Part shown: piece after piece, positions 43,191 through 55,098 of the stretch | How positions within the stretch are numbered: the stretch's first letter is position 1 | Layout: every line of letters begins with the position of its first letter | Assembly: GCF_033958435.1 (NCBI RefSeq) | Contig: NC_134148.1 | Location: 10,580,501-10,644,500 of the forward strand | Reading direction: 5' to 3' | Source of the DNA: Carettochelys insculpta | Lineage: Eukaryota; Chordata; Testudines; Carettochelyidae | DNA length: 64,000 nt | Notes under the pieces: model-generated | The model's database searches: none | The model's input: the letters and a program-made list of their open reading frames with translations, nothing else | Told to the model about the DNA's origin: nothing | Translations under genes and position numbers: made by a program

Positions 43191-44142
43191 TGAGATACAA
43201 GCCGCGAGCTCTGCCTGCTGGTGGTGAAGAATGGAAAAAGTAAAGGTATTTACCAGGCAGGAATAATGTGTATCCCACTGCGTGGGAATGTCCAGCAGGT
43301 CCCAGGCAGCACTTGACCTGGTTCTTTAAATTAGCAAAAGCAAGTAGCTGGGGGGTATGTCCACAGTGGCAGATGTGCAGGGTGCTCACAGAGCTCCGTG
43401 GGGCACCGGCCACATGCTGATGCCCTGCCCCCTCCCCACACCTGCTCCACCCATGCCCCACTCCCCCCTGCCCCAGCTCCGCACCCCTGGAAGGACTGCG
43501 CTACTTCCAGTGAGTGCGTGGGACGGTGCTGTCCCTCCCCCCGAGCAGCACAGCCAGAAAGGACGTGCATGCTACTCTAAGGCCGTGATGCTCTGCGGGA
43601 GGGGTGGGACCACTCCCTGCACTCATGGGAAGCACTGATGGAGGGGGAAGCATGGGGAGGAGGGGTAAGTGACCACCTGTGCACTCCCCCACCCATCATT
43701 CCTGGTGACAGGGGTGTGTGTCTGGGGGGAGACTGTGTGTTTTGGGGGATACCAGCATGCTTTCCTGGAAGTTCAGTCAGCAGCAGGTAACAGCCCATAC
43801 AGAGGCAGGTGGAGGAGAAAACCCCAACCTCAGCCTCCTCCCCATTCCTCCCTGGCTCGCTGCACACCTGCCACTGTGTTCCACAGCCCAGGCATTCCAC
43901 CTGAGCATCCTGTCATGGAGCAGGTCAGCCCTGTGTGCAGGCTGTCAGAAATGGAGCTTAGGAAGGGGAAAGGCCCATGACTGCAGGGCATCCAGCTGAG
44001 CTCAAAGCAATGAGCAAAGTGGCCACTTAAGGGATTATGGGATATTTCCAGAGGCCAATTACAACACAGAAAACAAGTCAAGAGTCCACACTTACACTGC
44101 AGTGGTGTAACCACAAAGCCTCTCATAAATGTGGTTTAACTA
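43191..44142. other. Unassigned DNA, partly GC-rich
   Basis: A GC- and CCCC-rich stretch at about 43380-43900 carries many overlapping open frames on both strands, none with a recognised motif. I see no gene. Confidence 0.45.
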
Positions 44143-44462
44143 GGCCTTGGCTACAGTTGAAAGTTTTAAGTGATTCTGCAGAAGCAGATTAATGCAGCAG
44201 CGTGATGGGCACTGGGCGAGAGCGCTTCCAGCACTGTGGGTAAACTACCTCCCCAAGGGGAGTGGCTAATAGTGCTTGGAGCCTGTTTACACTGCCATTT
44301 TCCAGTGCTGTAGCTTGCTGCAGTTAGGCTAAGTGTGTGTTTTTTCACATCCCTGGGTGAGGAAGTTACAGCGCAGTAAGGGGCAGTATAGATAAGCCCC
44401 TGGAGTGCCGCAGCTGGGGAGTTAGTGTGCATTAAGTGCCTTGCCAGAGTGGACACCTCAGA
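44143..44462. mobile_element. Turtle-type MITE (GCGCTGGAAGC family), decayed
   Basis: The left end GGCCTTGGCTACAGTTGAAA, then GAGCGCTTCCAGCACTGTGG, GTAAACTACCTCCCCAAGGG, GTGCTTGGAGCCTGTTTACA and CTGCCATTTTCCAGTGCTGT, follow the order of a MITE I recognise from turtles. The right end (TTGCCAGAGTGGACACC) is diverged. Confidence 0.6.
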
Positions 44463-44989
44463 ACTTACAGCACTGGGAGCTGATTTACTGTACTGTCACT
44501 TATGAGTGCCTCACTAACATACAGAACACAAAAGGGAAACTATGGACAATCCCTTTGTAAGCCATAACCAGCTGAGATGGGCTGAGGGAACTACATGTCT
44601 GTGTGGCTATGGAGAATTCTAACCCAGCCTTGTTTCAGATCCAGGGCCTGTTTTATCACAGACATTCAACGGAGTGGCTCAGATAAAAAAGCCTAGTTTT
44701 GTTCCATTTCCCAGAATTGGTGAATGAAAACCATAGGTTAATTTCCGATTGGCTGAAGACTATGATCATGATTTTTGCAGAAAATTGGACCCTGTTTATA
44801 TAAAAAGCTGGAAGAGAAAACATTAAGCATCTGGCCCAGCTTGTTGTAAGATAATGTCCAATTATCAAATAAAAGACCCAGAAAACAAGACTTAAATATA
44901 GCAGAAAATGAAAGACAGGAATGTCACCACTGAAATCTGTGCCCTAGGTAAGTGCACCACACAATCACTGGTTGGGGAACACCAGCTAG
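44463..44989. other. Unassigned AT-rich DNA
   Basis: No recognisable gene or repeat. Confidence 0.45.
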
Positions 44990-46110
44990 CTCATCGTATG
45001 CACAGATACACAAAGTGAAGTTCTTTGGTGGAGACTGGCTGACCTCTCATGCACTCTGCCATGGAAATGAAGCTGGATGGATTTTCAGAATGGTCTCGTT
45101 CCTGCTAGGCCTGTCACATGTCTAACAATTGCAGGCACCTCTCCTCATTAGAGGACTGGGGTTTAGGAAGAAGAGCTGGCAGGAAAAATGGCCTGGTTGA
45201 AATGGAAGGCTGACACCACCTGTGGTAGAAAAGACAGATATGGATGGAGTTGAACCTTATGGAAGACTGTATGTGGCAGCTCTGAGGTCAAAGGCTTGAA
45301 GTTCAGAAACTCATTGACAGATATGACCAGGAGCATAGTGCCAGCCATTCAACCAACCAGCCTGTGAGCTTACATAGGCCTAGGTTCAAATCCCATGGCA
45401 GAATTGGGGGTCTGACCTGGGGAAAAGATGTTCCAGCCCCTTGAGGAACCTGCTTGTCATGGGGGAATACTGTGTGACCCTGCACTGGGGGTCAGAAGGC
45501 AGAAATTGCTGCCAAGTACACCTTGAGAGAGGAGTACACCAACCTCTGTTCCTTCAAATGGAGCGGGTAATCCACGATCAGTTGGCTTGGGGTCTTCATT
45601 GGGGAGATAACGGGATCTGCTGCTCAGTGTGCAAACCTCACCCATTTAACTGCGTAGCTTTGCTAGGTTGAGAGTTTCCCGTTTTTGAGGAGTAGGTCAA
45701 AAGCTCTTTGAGCATGCCAGCTCTTCTGCATTCAGTCATGCAAGGATGTGACGTTGGGATGAAGGAGAAGGCCGTTGTCCTGGAACAGGAGGTCCAGGTG
45801 GCCACGGGGTCAGAACCAATGCTGGTGGGACCACAGTGGTGCTATAATGACAACAGTGGTCCTGTCCTTGATTTTCCGTAGGACCTGGCTGATGTGCAGG
45901 AATGTAGGGAATGCATGCATAAAGAGATCCTCCACCCAGGACAAGAGGAAGGCCTCCGACAGGGAGGCCATGCCCAGGCCCAGTCTGGAGCAGAACAAAG
46001 GACAGCAGTGGCTCTGTCTGGTAGTAAACATGGGGAGAAGCAACTGGCAAGGATGGAGCAGAGCTGTTCTGATGCACCATCACTAGCGGCAAGAAGGAAC
46101 TGAGGGTGTG
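44990..46110 (-). pseudogene. DIRS-like polyprotein remnant (RNase H end and tyrosine recombinase region)
   Basis: The minus-strand segments read, in order: LGMASLSEAFLLSWVEDLFM and FLHISQVLRKIKDRTTVVII (46043-45810), the conserved end of the DIRS polymerase/RNase H part. Next is a lysine/arginine-rich linker. Then, across several frames, comes SLKVYLAAISAF-type sequence near 45500, QGHTVFPHDKQVPQGAG and SFPQVRPPILPWDLNLGLC (45480-45300). Last are LVISVNEFLNFKPLTSELPH and TVFHKVQLHPYLSFLPQVVS (45350-45163). The later blocks match the N-terminal and central part of DIRS tyrosine recombinases. The catalytic Arg-His-Tyr set cannot be confirmed. At least three frameshifts are present, so it is non-functional. 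Confidence 0.62.
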
Positions 46111-46310
46111 GGGAGCATGTAGCGTCTCCTATACCACAGAGAGGCACCACTATAGAGATCACGAGGCATTCCCCTACAGGTACTGTTGGGGAAAATGTTC
46201 CAGCACCAGTGCATGGGGTAAGAACACACATCTATTGTGGACCAGGTATAGGGAAGCTCTCCAAGTGGAATGGGTCAGAAGTTGTATAGATTTAAATCCT
46301 CTAAATACAG
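44990..46310 (-). mobile_element. DIRS-like retrotransposon fragment
   Basis: DIRS elements use a tyrosine recombinase instead of an integrase. On the minus strand a polymerase-end segment is followed by recombinase-like sequence in the usual DIRS order. Terminal repeats of the element are not visible. Frames are broken many times, so this is an old internal fragment. Confidence 0.65.
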
Positions 46311-46746
46311 TCAAGCTTTAAAAGATTAAGGAACCAAAATTGGCATGATTAACAGGAACATAAAAATAACCAACATCTGGCCTTAGTCCTGGATGGGACA
46401 TAGGGCAGTGTAGAAATTTAGCATACCTTAGCTCACTGCTTGGCGAGAACAGCCCCCAGGGAAATCGAATATGCTATAAAGAGACACAAAAGATGTGGGA
46501 TGTTATCGTCACTGTTGATATATCTGGCAACATTTCCCTTGCAGAGGCGGAAGTAAACGAATGTTCTGACATCATTCAGGCACTTCATGTAGGCTTTTTG
46601 GTTTTTAGAAAGAATTTCTTGGGATCAAGACGAAGCTTTGAAAAGAAATAATTCACAGAAAAGTTAGGAAATCGCTGAAAGAAAATTTATAAACATTTTC
46701 CATAGTGAAGGGTAGAGCACAAAGATTTCTGAGGTCAGGAAGAGCC
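46311..46746. other. Unassigned DNA
   Basis: No recognisable gene or repeat. Confidence 0.45.
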
Positions 46747-47271
46747 TGTGATGTTGTATTGTATATTCTTTACGCAAATATGCTTATGAATATGCAAAAA
46801 TGAAAATGATTTATGCAAAGTACTCTGTGTGAGATATCATTTGGAAAGGTGTAATCTGCTGTCTGTTGGTATGCTGTTTGTATACCTGGACTATTTCTGT
46901 ATTTGAAATTAGGACGACTGACTCTAGATTGATTATCAGTGTGGTCATTTTGGGAAAAGTTTATCACCAGCCCATCGAGAACAACAGCAAAGCAGCCAGA
47001 CATAGAGCTAATAGCCCATAAGCAAGAGACATTGTAACTGGGACAGAATGGTCTTCCTTTGGTTGTGCGACACTGCTACTGACTCATGGACTCTGCAGTG
47101 CTGTGAAGACATGTGGCCATGTCAACCGATGCTGGGATCCATCTTGAATTTTGTATTTTTCCATGGGTGGGGCAAACAAAGGCTTACTAATTAATAATTA
47201 ATAAGCCCAGTATAAGTACCTGTTAGTGGGGATGGGAAGTAGCAGTGCAGATCTGTTGGAGAGGACAATGT

Positions 47272-47675
47272 GAGTGTGTCTACACTTGCATTCCTCTTTC
47301 GAAAGAGGTACGCAAATTGAAAATGCAAATGAGGCATACATTTGTATACCCCAAACTCATTTGCATATTCAAATTTCGAAAGAGCTTATTTCGAAAGAAG
47401 AAAGCCAAAGTAGACGCTGCTCTTTCGAAAGTAAACCCCATCTTCGAAAGAATCCTTCTTCCCATTAAATAAAGGGAAGAAGGATTCTTTCGAAGATGGG
47501 GTTTACTTTCGAAAGAGCAGCAGCTATACTGGCTTTCTTCTTTTGCAAGAAGCTCTTTCGAAATTAGAATATGCAAATGAGGTGCAGAATACACAAATTT
47601 ATACCCCGTTTACATTTTCAATTTACCTCATTTACATACCTCTTTCAAAAGAGGAATGCAAGTGTAGACACACCC
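47272..47675. mobile_element. Palindromic Harbinger MITE, family A, copy 3 (404 bp)
   Basis: The left end GAGTGTGTCTACACTTGCAT and right end ATGCAAGTGTAGACACACCC are inverted repeats. TGT flanks both sides (47269-47271, 47676-47678), an exact 3-bp target duplication. The halves are near-perfect reverse complements around 47470. It lies inside the LTR, so it is younger than the LTR insertion. Confidence 0.9.
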
Positions 47676-47782
47676 TGTGAGCTTGCTCCATATGAAACTT
47701 CATACAGAGTGAGAGATTTATCTGGGGTTCTGATTGCATTGGGGCTGTGCATCTGGTCCCTGTGACTGAGCCTTCCCAGAGC

Positions 47783-47803
47783 TGATCTGATCTGATCTGA
47801 TCT
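47783..47803 (+). repeat. Short (GATCT)n tandem repeat
   Basis: About four units of TGATC/GATCT lie within the LTR. Confidence 0.8.
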
Positions 47804-47914
47804 CAGTGTCTGTATTACTCTGCATAGGGCTGTAAATCCATCTCTAGTCCAGTGCTTGAGGAGGCGAAGGGAGCCCATGAGGGAAGAAGATTGGGTCAGT
47901 GGTATTCCATCACA

Positions 47915-49449
47915 TTGTGACAGTCACAAAGGAATCTTTGTGATCAAACCCCTCACAGACTATATGAAATATCAGAGGTGTTCTGTGACAAAGTAGCAAG
48001 GATTGATTCCATCTGTGTGAATCATAACCACATAACTTGGCATTTCGCCCATGAAGAGCAAAAGGCACTATAGAAATGTTGACTCATTAAGTCAGGTATG
48101 AGCTACACAACTATCCACATTCTAGACTGGTACTCTTGAGGCATTTAAGTAAATTGCTGACAGTAGCTCAGAAGGTCACTTCCAGAGCTGAGGAAAAAAT
48201 GATTCCAAATGCTTTGTTATAACTACTTGACAACACTTTCGCTACTTAACATATTAAACAAGGCATTCGTAAGAATTCAAAGTCATCTGCGGAAGTCGGC
48301 AGAGAGTGGGAAGCAATATTTAATTAAAACTGGAATGAAAGAATTAGTTTGTCCTGTGAAACAGCTCTGAAAAAAATCCCAGCTATGCTAATAATTTAAA
48401 CAGTAACCTGCAAGCTTTGGGCGTACCACTGTGTGCGCTACTCTACCCCAAATTACAGTTTATTCAACCAGATTACATTGGGTTGTTTTACCCACTTCCC
48501 CCTGATTCCCAATGAAAGATTCAAGCCCTAAAAGGGGACTGAAAGGAAATGAATGGATCTTTTCAGCAAAGCATCAGGGTAGTTATTTTTTAAAAGGCCA
48601 AGCTACCTGGAAGGCTAGTGAGGCGATCGTAGATTCATAAGAGACCATTTTTCTGCTGAGAGCAAAACATGAAAGGGCTATAATAGTTATGGACACTGGT
48701 ACTTTTGTCCGAGCATGCCACAAATCATCTCAGGTTTGGCAGAATGGTGCAAGCACCCTCTCACTTTGTCCTGCATTGAAAAGCAGATGAACGCAGCCAA
48801 AAGCCATGCTTTGGGCAAGGCAGAACACATCACAGTGGAAAGATGTTTGGTAGCGACAATACTACGGTGATGTGCTCAACTCAGCCCAGCCAAAGTGTCA
48901 GTAGTCAGCTGTGAGTTCAGCAGCTGCAAGAGCAGCGAGCAGATTCTTTCAAAGCTGCTGATCTGGCAATGAGCAGCCTAACAAACTGAAAAGAAGGGAA
49001 AGAGACTCGGGAGAGATTGGCTAGCGCTACCTTGGAGGAGTCGTGCTATGCAGATGGATAGTTTGTGGGCTAGATTCCATAATTCAGATTAGATTATCCT
49101 ACAAAGTATGTGCAATGGTTTAAGTATATGGCCACCTCCATACCAAATTATGTTAGCCCAGCCAGCATTGCACCAGCATGTGGGCCTCAGAAGCAGCAGA
49201 AGCAATTCCCTTCCAGAGACCTGTAATTCCATTGTAAATTGCACAATTTCCTGTTGCGCATCCTGTGTCATGGGGCTTTCCTTCTCAGCCGTAGCCCACT
49301 GGCTAATGGTGTATGTCCCTGGGCAGGACAAACTCAATTGCCTCATTGTATCCTTGTGCGTCCCCCCCTCCGCCTCTCTGGTTTTAGCTGTTGGTTCTTG
49401 CCTCCCGTCTTGGGGCCAGGAGCTGTCTTTTTTGTGCTGTTTAGACAGT
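47915..49449. other. Unassigned DNA
   Basis: No recognisable gene. GCAAAAGGCACTATAGAAAT near 48058-48080 resembles the tail of a MIR-type SINE, too weakly to call. Confidence 0.45.
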
Positions 49450-49457
49450 CTCTAGAA

Positions 49458-49767
49458 CAGTGGTCCCCAAATGTTTGGTGTGACCCCCTGCCCCCGTGTA
49501 GTCAGTTGGCACCACAGTGACTGTGAGCAGGGGCCCAGGAGACAAGGGAGGCACCAGAGTTGTGACTGTGGCTGCAGCCAAGCTGTGGGAGGCATCAGGA
49601 GTCAATGCTCAGGCCTCAGCTGGGGGTAGCTGGGGCTGGACAGAATGAGGCTGGGTAACGCTCTGTCTCCCCCTGCCACCATGGCAGCTGACCTGGCCCT
49701 GCGGTGCTCCTGGAGCTTTCCTCTATGGTCCCTAAGGGGTCTGAGCCCCACAATTTAAGGCCCACTG
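49458..49767. mobile_element. Non-autonomous hAT element (310 bp)
   Basis: The left end CAGTGGTCCCCAAA and right end TTTAAGGCCCACTG are inverted repeats. The flanks CTCTAGAA and ATCTAGTA agree at six of eight positions around CTAG, typical of an old hAT target duplication. No transposase is present. Confidence 0.8.
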
Positions 49768-49795
49768 ATCTAGTATAATGTGCTTCTTGTCGCTT

Positions 49796-49815
49796 CATCA
49801 TCATCATCATCATCA
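49796..49815 (+). repeat. (TCA)n microsatellite
   Basis: About six uninterrupted TCA units. Confidence 0.9.
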
Positions 49816-50785
49816 GGTTTCATTTGCCAGACTCTTGTCATCCAATGAACAATTACATATTCCCAGTTACATCTGTTAGACACTTGGTGACAGGCCTGGG
49901 AATGAAGCTATGTCATAGAGGGTCAAAGGTTATGCTCATGGCTATAGGCTCTGGGCTACCTGCTGGCAGAAACTAGTCATTTCATAGTGGCACGCCTTAA
50001 GGAAAGTGCTCTGGCAGGGAATCACTGATTAACTACAGTGCAATTAGGGTTTGCAGCTGTTCTAGTCCTAATTTTAGGGTTCCCATGAGAATTCATAGCA
50101 TGAATCTGGAATAGTTTATAGAAAAATATCTAGTGTCCCATGTCAACTTATTCCTGTCACTTTTGCTACAAATGACTCTTGTAACACTCTCAGGGTCTGG
50201 GAAGAAATGGTCCTTCACAGCAGATGATCTCGCAATGGGGAGCTTTCTAGAAATATGGGAGCTAGGGCTTGTTTACAAAATGCCCGGGTAGACATGCTAA
50301 TTCCAGAATAAGATTTTTTTTCTCTTCTTTTAGTTTAGTCCAGTTTGGAAGTGGTTAAACTCAGTGTGGTATTTAGGTCCCGTGGAACATAGCCATATTC
50401 TATTTTACGGGATTTCACTCAATCACTTGACAGTTGAGATTCATTTTACATTCTCTCTGGCTCTGAACATACAGACCTTATTATCTGTAACCATGCCAGC
50501 ATTTGGAGTTTGGCACAATTTGGGGTTTTCCATTTGTCCTCAATGAACTCTGCTAAGCAGTGCTGACATGGTTTGGGTTTAGCTTGTAGCTTTTTTGTGT
50601 TTTACAGGTCTCTTTGATGTGGAGCATATTGTGCTCATTATATTTTAACAGCATCTTGTAATTTTTTTAAGTAGCGTAATTGGTCTTCTGGTTTCTCCAA
50701 CTGTTTCCTTTGTGTTTTGAGCTGTACTTGGTCTAACTGACCTTGCTCTGGTATGGACAGAGAAAAGACAACCCTATCCTTATTT
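49816..50785. other. Unassigned AT-rich DNA
   Basis: No recognisable gene or repeat. Confidence 0.45.
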
Positions 50786-50975
50786 GGCTATGTCTAGACT
50801 ATAGGGTTTTGTCAACAAAATGGCCATTCTGTCGACAAAACCCATGGCGTATCCAGATTGCCAAGTGCATTCTGTCAATAGCCGTACCTCACTCGTCACG
50901 GGGAAGAATGCTGCTGTCGACAGAGATCTGTTGACAAAACACCAGTCTGGATGCTCTGGGGGACCTTCTGACAAC
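50786..50975. mobile_element. Harbinger-type MITE with GTCGACAAAAC blocks, right end lost
   Basis: The left end is GGCTATGTCTAGACTATAGG. TTTTGTCAACAAAATGGCC, CTGTCGACAAAACCCATGG and GTCGACAGAGATCTGTTGAC are internal palindromic blocks. The same TTTTGTCA/CTGTTGACAGA style appears at the right end of the decayed Harbinger copy ending at 8640. The right terminus is not found. Confidence 0.6.
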
Positions 50976-51979
50976 TTAAAATGCCTCCGGGATGCCCCTT
51001 CACATAATTGTAGTACACACCAGGAACTTTCAACTAAAGAAAATACATCTACCTCTAGAAAAATGCTGCTACCACACTACTCTTCCTCTGAAAAATACTC
51101 CCAGCCCAACAGTGACGATGAACACAACACTGTGTGCGCCCTATTTCATGATCTGGTTGTGTCTGTTTAGTGACAGAATATATCCACTGTCCCCAAGGCA
51201 TTGCACCATATGTGCCGTGGCATTGACAAACACTTCGCGGTTTGGCACATGCTCACATTAGAGAGAATAGGAACTTAGTTGACATCTGATTCTTCCTCTC
51301 TCATCATACATGAACCTAAAAATTGCTCGACACCTGACTGCAAATGACTAAAGAGCAGTGGTGTGAAATGTACAACAACAGCTAGGGTGAGGTGCATCAA
51401 ACACTTGTATGCCTTTTTCAAAAAGGAAAAAATATGGCAAGTTATGCACACATCTAGCTCCTTGGAATGTTAGCTCAGTCAAAGTGTTTAACTCCCAGAC
51501 CAAGGGGTACATTGCCCTGCCCATGTCCACCAAGTGAGGCATTTGGGCAATCAACAGGCACAGAATGTCTTAAAGCACAGCGAGTCAGGGAGGAAGGCTT
51601 ATACCTCATTACAAAGCCATCCACCTGAAGACCTTGAGTCCCTCCCCTTCTTCACTCTTAAAAATCGAACATCTCCTTTTCAGCTTGGAATAATAAGCAC
51701 AAAAGTGGTTCCCTGGATTCCAGCATCTTGCAGCAACTGCAGGCTAGCATATACAGTTTGCCAAACCTATTGGGAAAGTGAGGTCATCTTACCAAAACAT
51801 TTACAAAGTCTGGACATATAGTTGTCTCAGCTGTGGCCTTCCTCAAAGCCTTCAGTTGCTTCGGGGGATGAGAAGGTGTTGAAACTGCTTTTACACTGGA
51901 AAAAATTTACTACCGTGAAGATATTTGATCTAGAGAGGCTGCTTAAGCCAATGGTGGAGCCAAATGAGATGATTCCCAT
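50976..51979. other. Unassigned DNA
   Basis: No recognised gene or repeat terminus. Open frames of up to about 115 codons have no known motif. Confidence 0.4.
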
Positions 51980-52129
51980 GGCTATGTCTACACGACAGTG
52001 CTATTTCAGAATACCTCAGTATCCCAAAATAGTTACTCCATGTCGTTCAAAATAAGAGATGCATTATTTTGCCATCTCTGTATGCCTGGTTGCAGCAGAA
52101 GAAAGGGATGCTTCGACATAGTGCATTAT

Positions 52130-53107
52130 TTGGATGGCAGTCAGTTTTAACTGGAGTGCCCCAAGGCTTGGTTCTGGGGCCGATGTTGTTCAACATCTTT
52201 ATGAATGACCTGGATGAGAGACTGGATTGCACCCTCAGCAAGTTTGTGGATGACATCAAGCTAGTGGGAGAGGTCATTTTAGGGTAGAGATAGGATCCAG
52301 AGTGACCTGGATAAATTGGAGGATTGGACCAAAAGAAATCTGATGCGGTTCAACAAGGAGAAGTGTAGAGTCCTGTAGCTGGGACAGAAGAATCCCAAGC
52401 ATTATTATAGGTTGGGGACTGACTGCCTAAGCTGCAGTACAGGGGAAAGGGACATAGCGATTATAGTGGATGAAGGGCTGGGTATGAGTAAAGAGTGTGC
52501 CCTTGTAGCCAAGAAGGCCAATGGCATATTGGGGTGCATTCGGAGGAGTATTTCTAGAGAGGTGGTTGTTCCCCTCTACTTGGCACTGGTGAGGCCACAT
52601 CTGGAGTATTGAATGCAGTTTTGGGCACCCCAGTTAAAAAGGATGTGGATGTGCTGGAGCAGGCTCGGCAGAGGGCAACAAAATGATTAAGGGGCTGGAG
52701 CACATGACCTACGAGGAGAGGGTGAGGGATTTGGGCTTGCTTAGTTTACAGAAGACTGGGGGTGATTTAGTTGAAGCCTTCAACTTCCTGAAGGGGAGCT
52801 CTAAAAGGGATGGTGAGAAACTGTTCTCAGTGGTGTTAGATAGCAGAACAAGGACCAGTGGTCTGAAGTTACAGAAGGAGAGGAGTAGGTTGGATATTAG
52901 GAAAAACTACTTCACCAGGAGGGTGGTGAAGTACTGGAATGCGTTGCCTAGGGTGGTGGTGGAATCTCCATTCCTAGCGGTTTTTTAAGTCCCAGCTTGA
53001 CAAGGTCCTGACTGGGATGCCTTAGTTGGGGTTGATCCTGGTTGGGGCAGGGGGCTGGACTTGATGACCTCTTGAGGTCCCTTCCAGCGTTGTGATTCTA
53101 TGATTTT
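52130..53107 (+). mobile_element. CR1 LINE, 5'-truncated, inserted in a MITE
   Basis: Starts within the reverse transcriptase palm region and runs to the CR1 3' end (CTTGAGGTCCCTTCCAGCG then TGATTCTATGATT). The copy carries several frameshifts. Its position between the two halves of the MITE shows it inserted later. Confidence 0.9.
52142..52988 (+). pseudogene. CR1 ORF2 fragment: reverse transcriptase palm to C-terminus, broken
   Basis: ORF2 copies the LINE RNA into DNA at the target site. The translated pieces run in family order. LTGVPQGLVLGPMLFNIFMN and LDERLDCTLSKFVDDIKLVG carry the catalytic YXDD-type box, here FVDD at 52243-52254 in place of the CR1-typical FADD. Frameshifts near 52285-52420 lead into DIAIIVDEGLGMSKECALVA, KKANGILGCIRRSISREVVV, PLYLALVRPHLEY, then a stop. 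MIKGLEHMTYEERVRDLGLL, SRLDIRKNYFTRRVVKYWNA and VVVESPFLAVF follow in another frame. The endonuclease domain and the N-terminal fingers are missing. Non-functional. Confidence 0.88.
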
Positions 53108-53246
53108 GACATTTGGCACTGTTCAGACACTGCTAAATGCCAGACTAAACCTATTTTGAGATAAACTTGAAATAAGATACGCAATTTGCACTGGGCAAAT
53201 TGTGTATCTTATTTTGAGGTTATGGCACTGTGTAGACGTAGCCTAT

Positions 53247-55098
53247 TTCAGCTCTGAGGCTTCAGCTATCCTCACACAGAAGGTTGATAGCTGGTATGCA
53301 ATTTTAGGTACACCAGTTGCCACTTTGGTGGCTGTGTTAATTCTTGTGGCTCGTGAGGAGTTCCAGTGTCAATCTTCCACAGTAAGTGTAGATGTAAGCT
53401 GTTTCCCAACATTTGAGATCCAGGATTTTGGTTCTGGTCCATGTTTGTTAAAGGGTTTTAGGACTATAGTTCATATTTACTTGGGTGCCTCTGGCTATAC
53501 ATACTGGTGAACCCTTCCAGCTAAAGCAGATTGACAGGATTTGATTTTAAGGCCCTCCCAAAATAAAGTCTAGCTGAGGTGCTGTGACCTAGTTTAGAAG
53601 GGCACTGAATGCTGACTCAGAAATAGCTCTTCCTCTCCGTTACATTTCAGAGATAAGCTGAGACTCACTAAGCAAGAAGATGCTGCACAAGACAGTGCAA
53701 AACTGGAAACGTCTAAGCATAGCTCAAGTTACAGGCACTGACAAAGAAAAAATAATGTTAGGAGACAGATCTAGCACCATACTCTGTATGCATAATGATC
53801 ACTTGTTTGCTGTACAACAGGCTCATTTATCTGCAGCATATCCATCATCTGGAAGGGTCCCAAAGCACTGTGGAAGCAAACTGATATACTAGCAGGGGTT
53901 CCATAAGACTGCACAGGTTTTGGAGGAAATAGATGAGTAAAGAGTAAATGCTGCATCTAGCACATGGGGAGGTTTTGTGGGAGAATATAATTATCCAGCT
54001 TGAAGTTTGGTCACAGAATGAAATTACTCCCTCTATTAATGCTATGCTGTATGCTTATAGGGACTGGTCCACTGCTCTTTGAAGTCAGTAGCAGTGTTTT
54101 CACTGATTTCAATCAGATTTGGATTAGGCTTCTAGGGAACATAACCAACATGGATGCGTTTTTCTCCAATATTTTGAAACTTCCCAATGTCCCTTACATT
54201 ATAAATTCCCACATTATAACTGGAGAGGAGACAGCCCTGGAACCCTCCATGCTGGGAAGGCACTGAGATTTCCAGTTTTTGTTTGGGCCATGGGAGAAGT
54301 AAGGCAGCTGTGAACATTTCCAGTGCTGACTGGAATTCCAAGGTGTTCTGATGACGGGATAAGGGAGGTATCTGGATCTGCACTTGATTGAGATGCAGCA
54401 CATTTCAGTGCTGGTCTGTTGCAAGAAATGTACCTTGAAGAATCAAACTGAGGGTATCACTTGGGCTAAAATTACAGTGAAATAAATACTATGATGATTT
54501 AACATAGTTCAGCTGTGACATTTAGATAGTCAGAATGGGGACTCCCACCTGATTAGTCTGCCAAGAGCAAGCAGAATCCAAATCAGACCCACTTACTGGC
54601 TTGGCACGAAGTCCCAGCTGAGACTGGTTTCTTTCTCTCACACACTCAGCTTTGTTTTATCAGATGAGTGGCATTAGTTGAGTTGTGCCATATTTTAATT
54701 ACATGATTTCCTTATTGGAGAGAAACATTAGATGAGGACAGGTCCCAGTTTAGTCTTGCTGCCTCTTTATTGCAGATGGTAAAGAGGGTATCCATAACTG
54801 CACAGTTCGTAAGGTGTGAGCAAACACTTTCCCCACCTGCTCCATAAACATTAGTCTGCACACAGCGCAAAATCCATATTCACTCCTCTTCCAGGAATTT
54901 GGCTTTCATAACAAAGGAAGACAGTAACAAGAGAACAAAGGTTAGTGCTGAAGTTTTCCTATGTTCCTTTGCTCGTAGGTCTCTGCCTTTAGCGCTACTC
55001 AGCCCACACCCTAGATCATCTGCTGCTGTATTGCCCCTACCATATCCCATCTGTACATCTAATAATCTGTCTTGCCTCAGTGAGTCAGAAAAATACAT
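53247..55098. other. Unassigned DNA
   Basis: No recognisable gene. A segment at about 54080-54125 (TTTTCACTGATTTCAATCAG) resembles an old amniote-wide dispersed repeat but is too diverged to name. Confidence 0.45.

Larger units (their letters stand above)
46747..47914 (+). mobile_element. LTR, family 3, interrupted by a MITE
   Basis: Begins TGTGATGTTG and ends TCCATCACA, giving inverted TGTGATG/CATCACA ends. Internal GAGACATTGTAACTGGGAC, CATCTTGAATTTTGTATTTT and TATAAGTACC (a possible TATA region at 47211) match an LTR type I recognise from turtle endogenous retroviruses. A family A MITE occupies 47272-47675; without it the LTR is about 760 bp. No clear target duplication was found. No internal viral genes flank it. 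Confidence 0.6.
51980..53243. mobile_element. Harbinger-type MITE, family D, split by a CR1 insertion
   Basis: The left end GGCTATGTCTACACGACAGT and right end CACTGTGTAGACGTAGCC are inverted repeats. CTATTTCAGAATACC and TAAGATACGCAATTTGCACT blocks lie next to the ends. The flanks CAT and TAT agree at two of three bases. About 970 bp of CR1 sequence sits in the middle. Confidence 0.72.

Noticed and set aside
45378..45400. tRNA/SINE B-box-like GGTTCAAATCCC
   Set aside because: On the other strand it encodes the WDLNL block of the DIRS-like protein. There is no A box, cloverleaf or SINE body around it.
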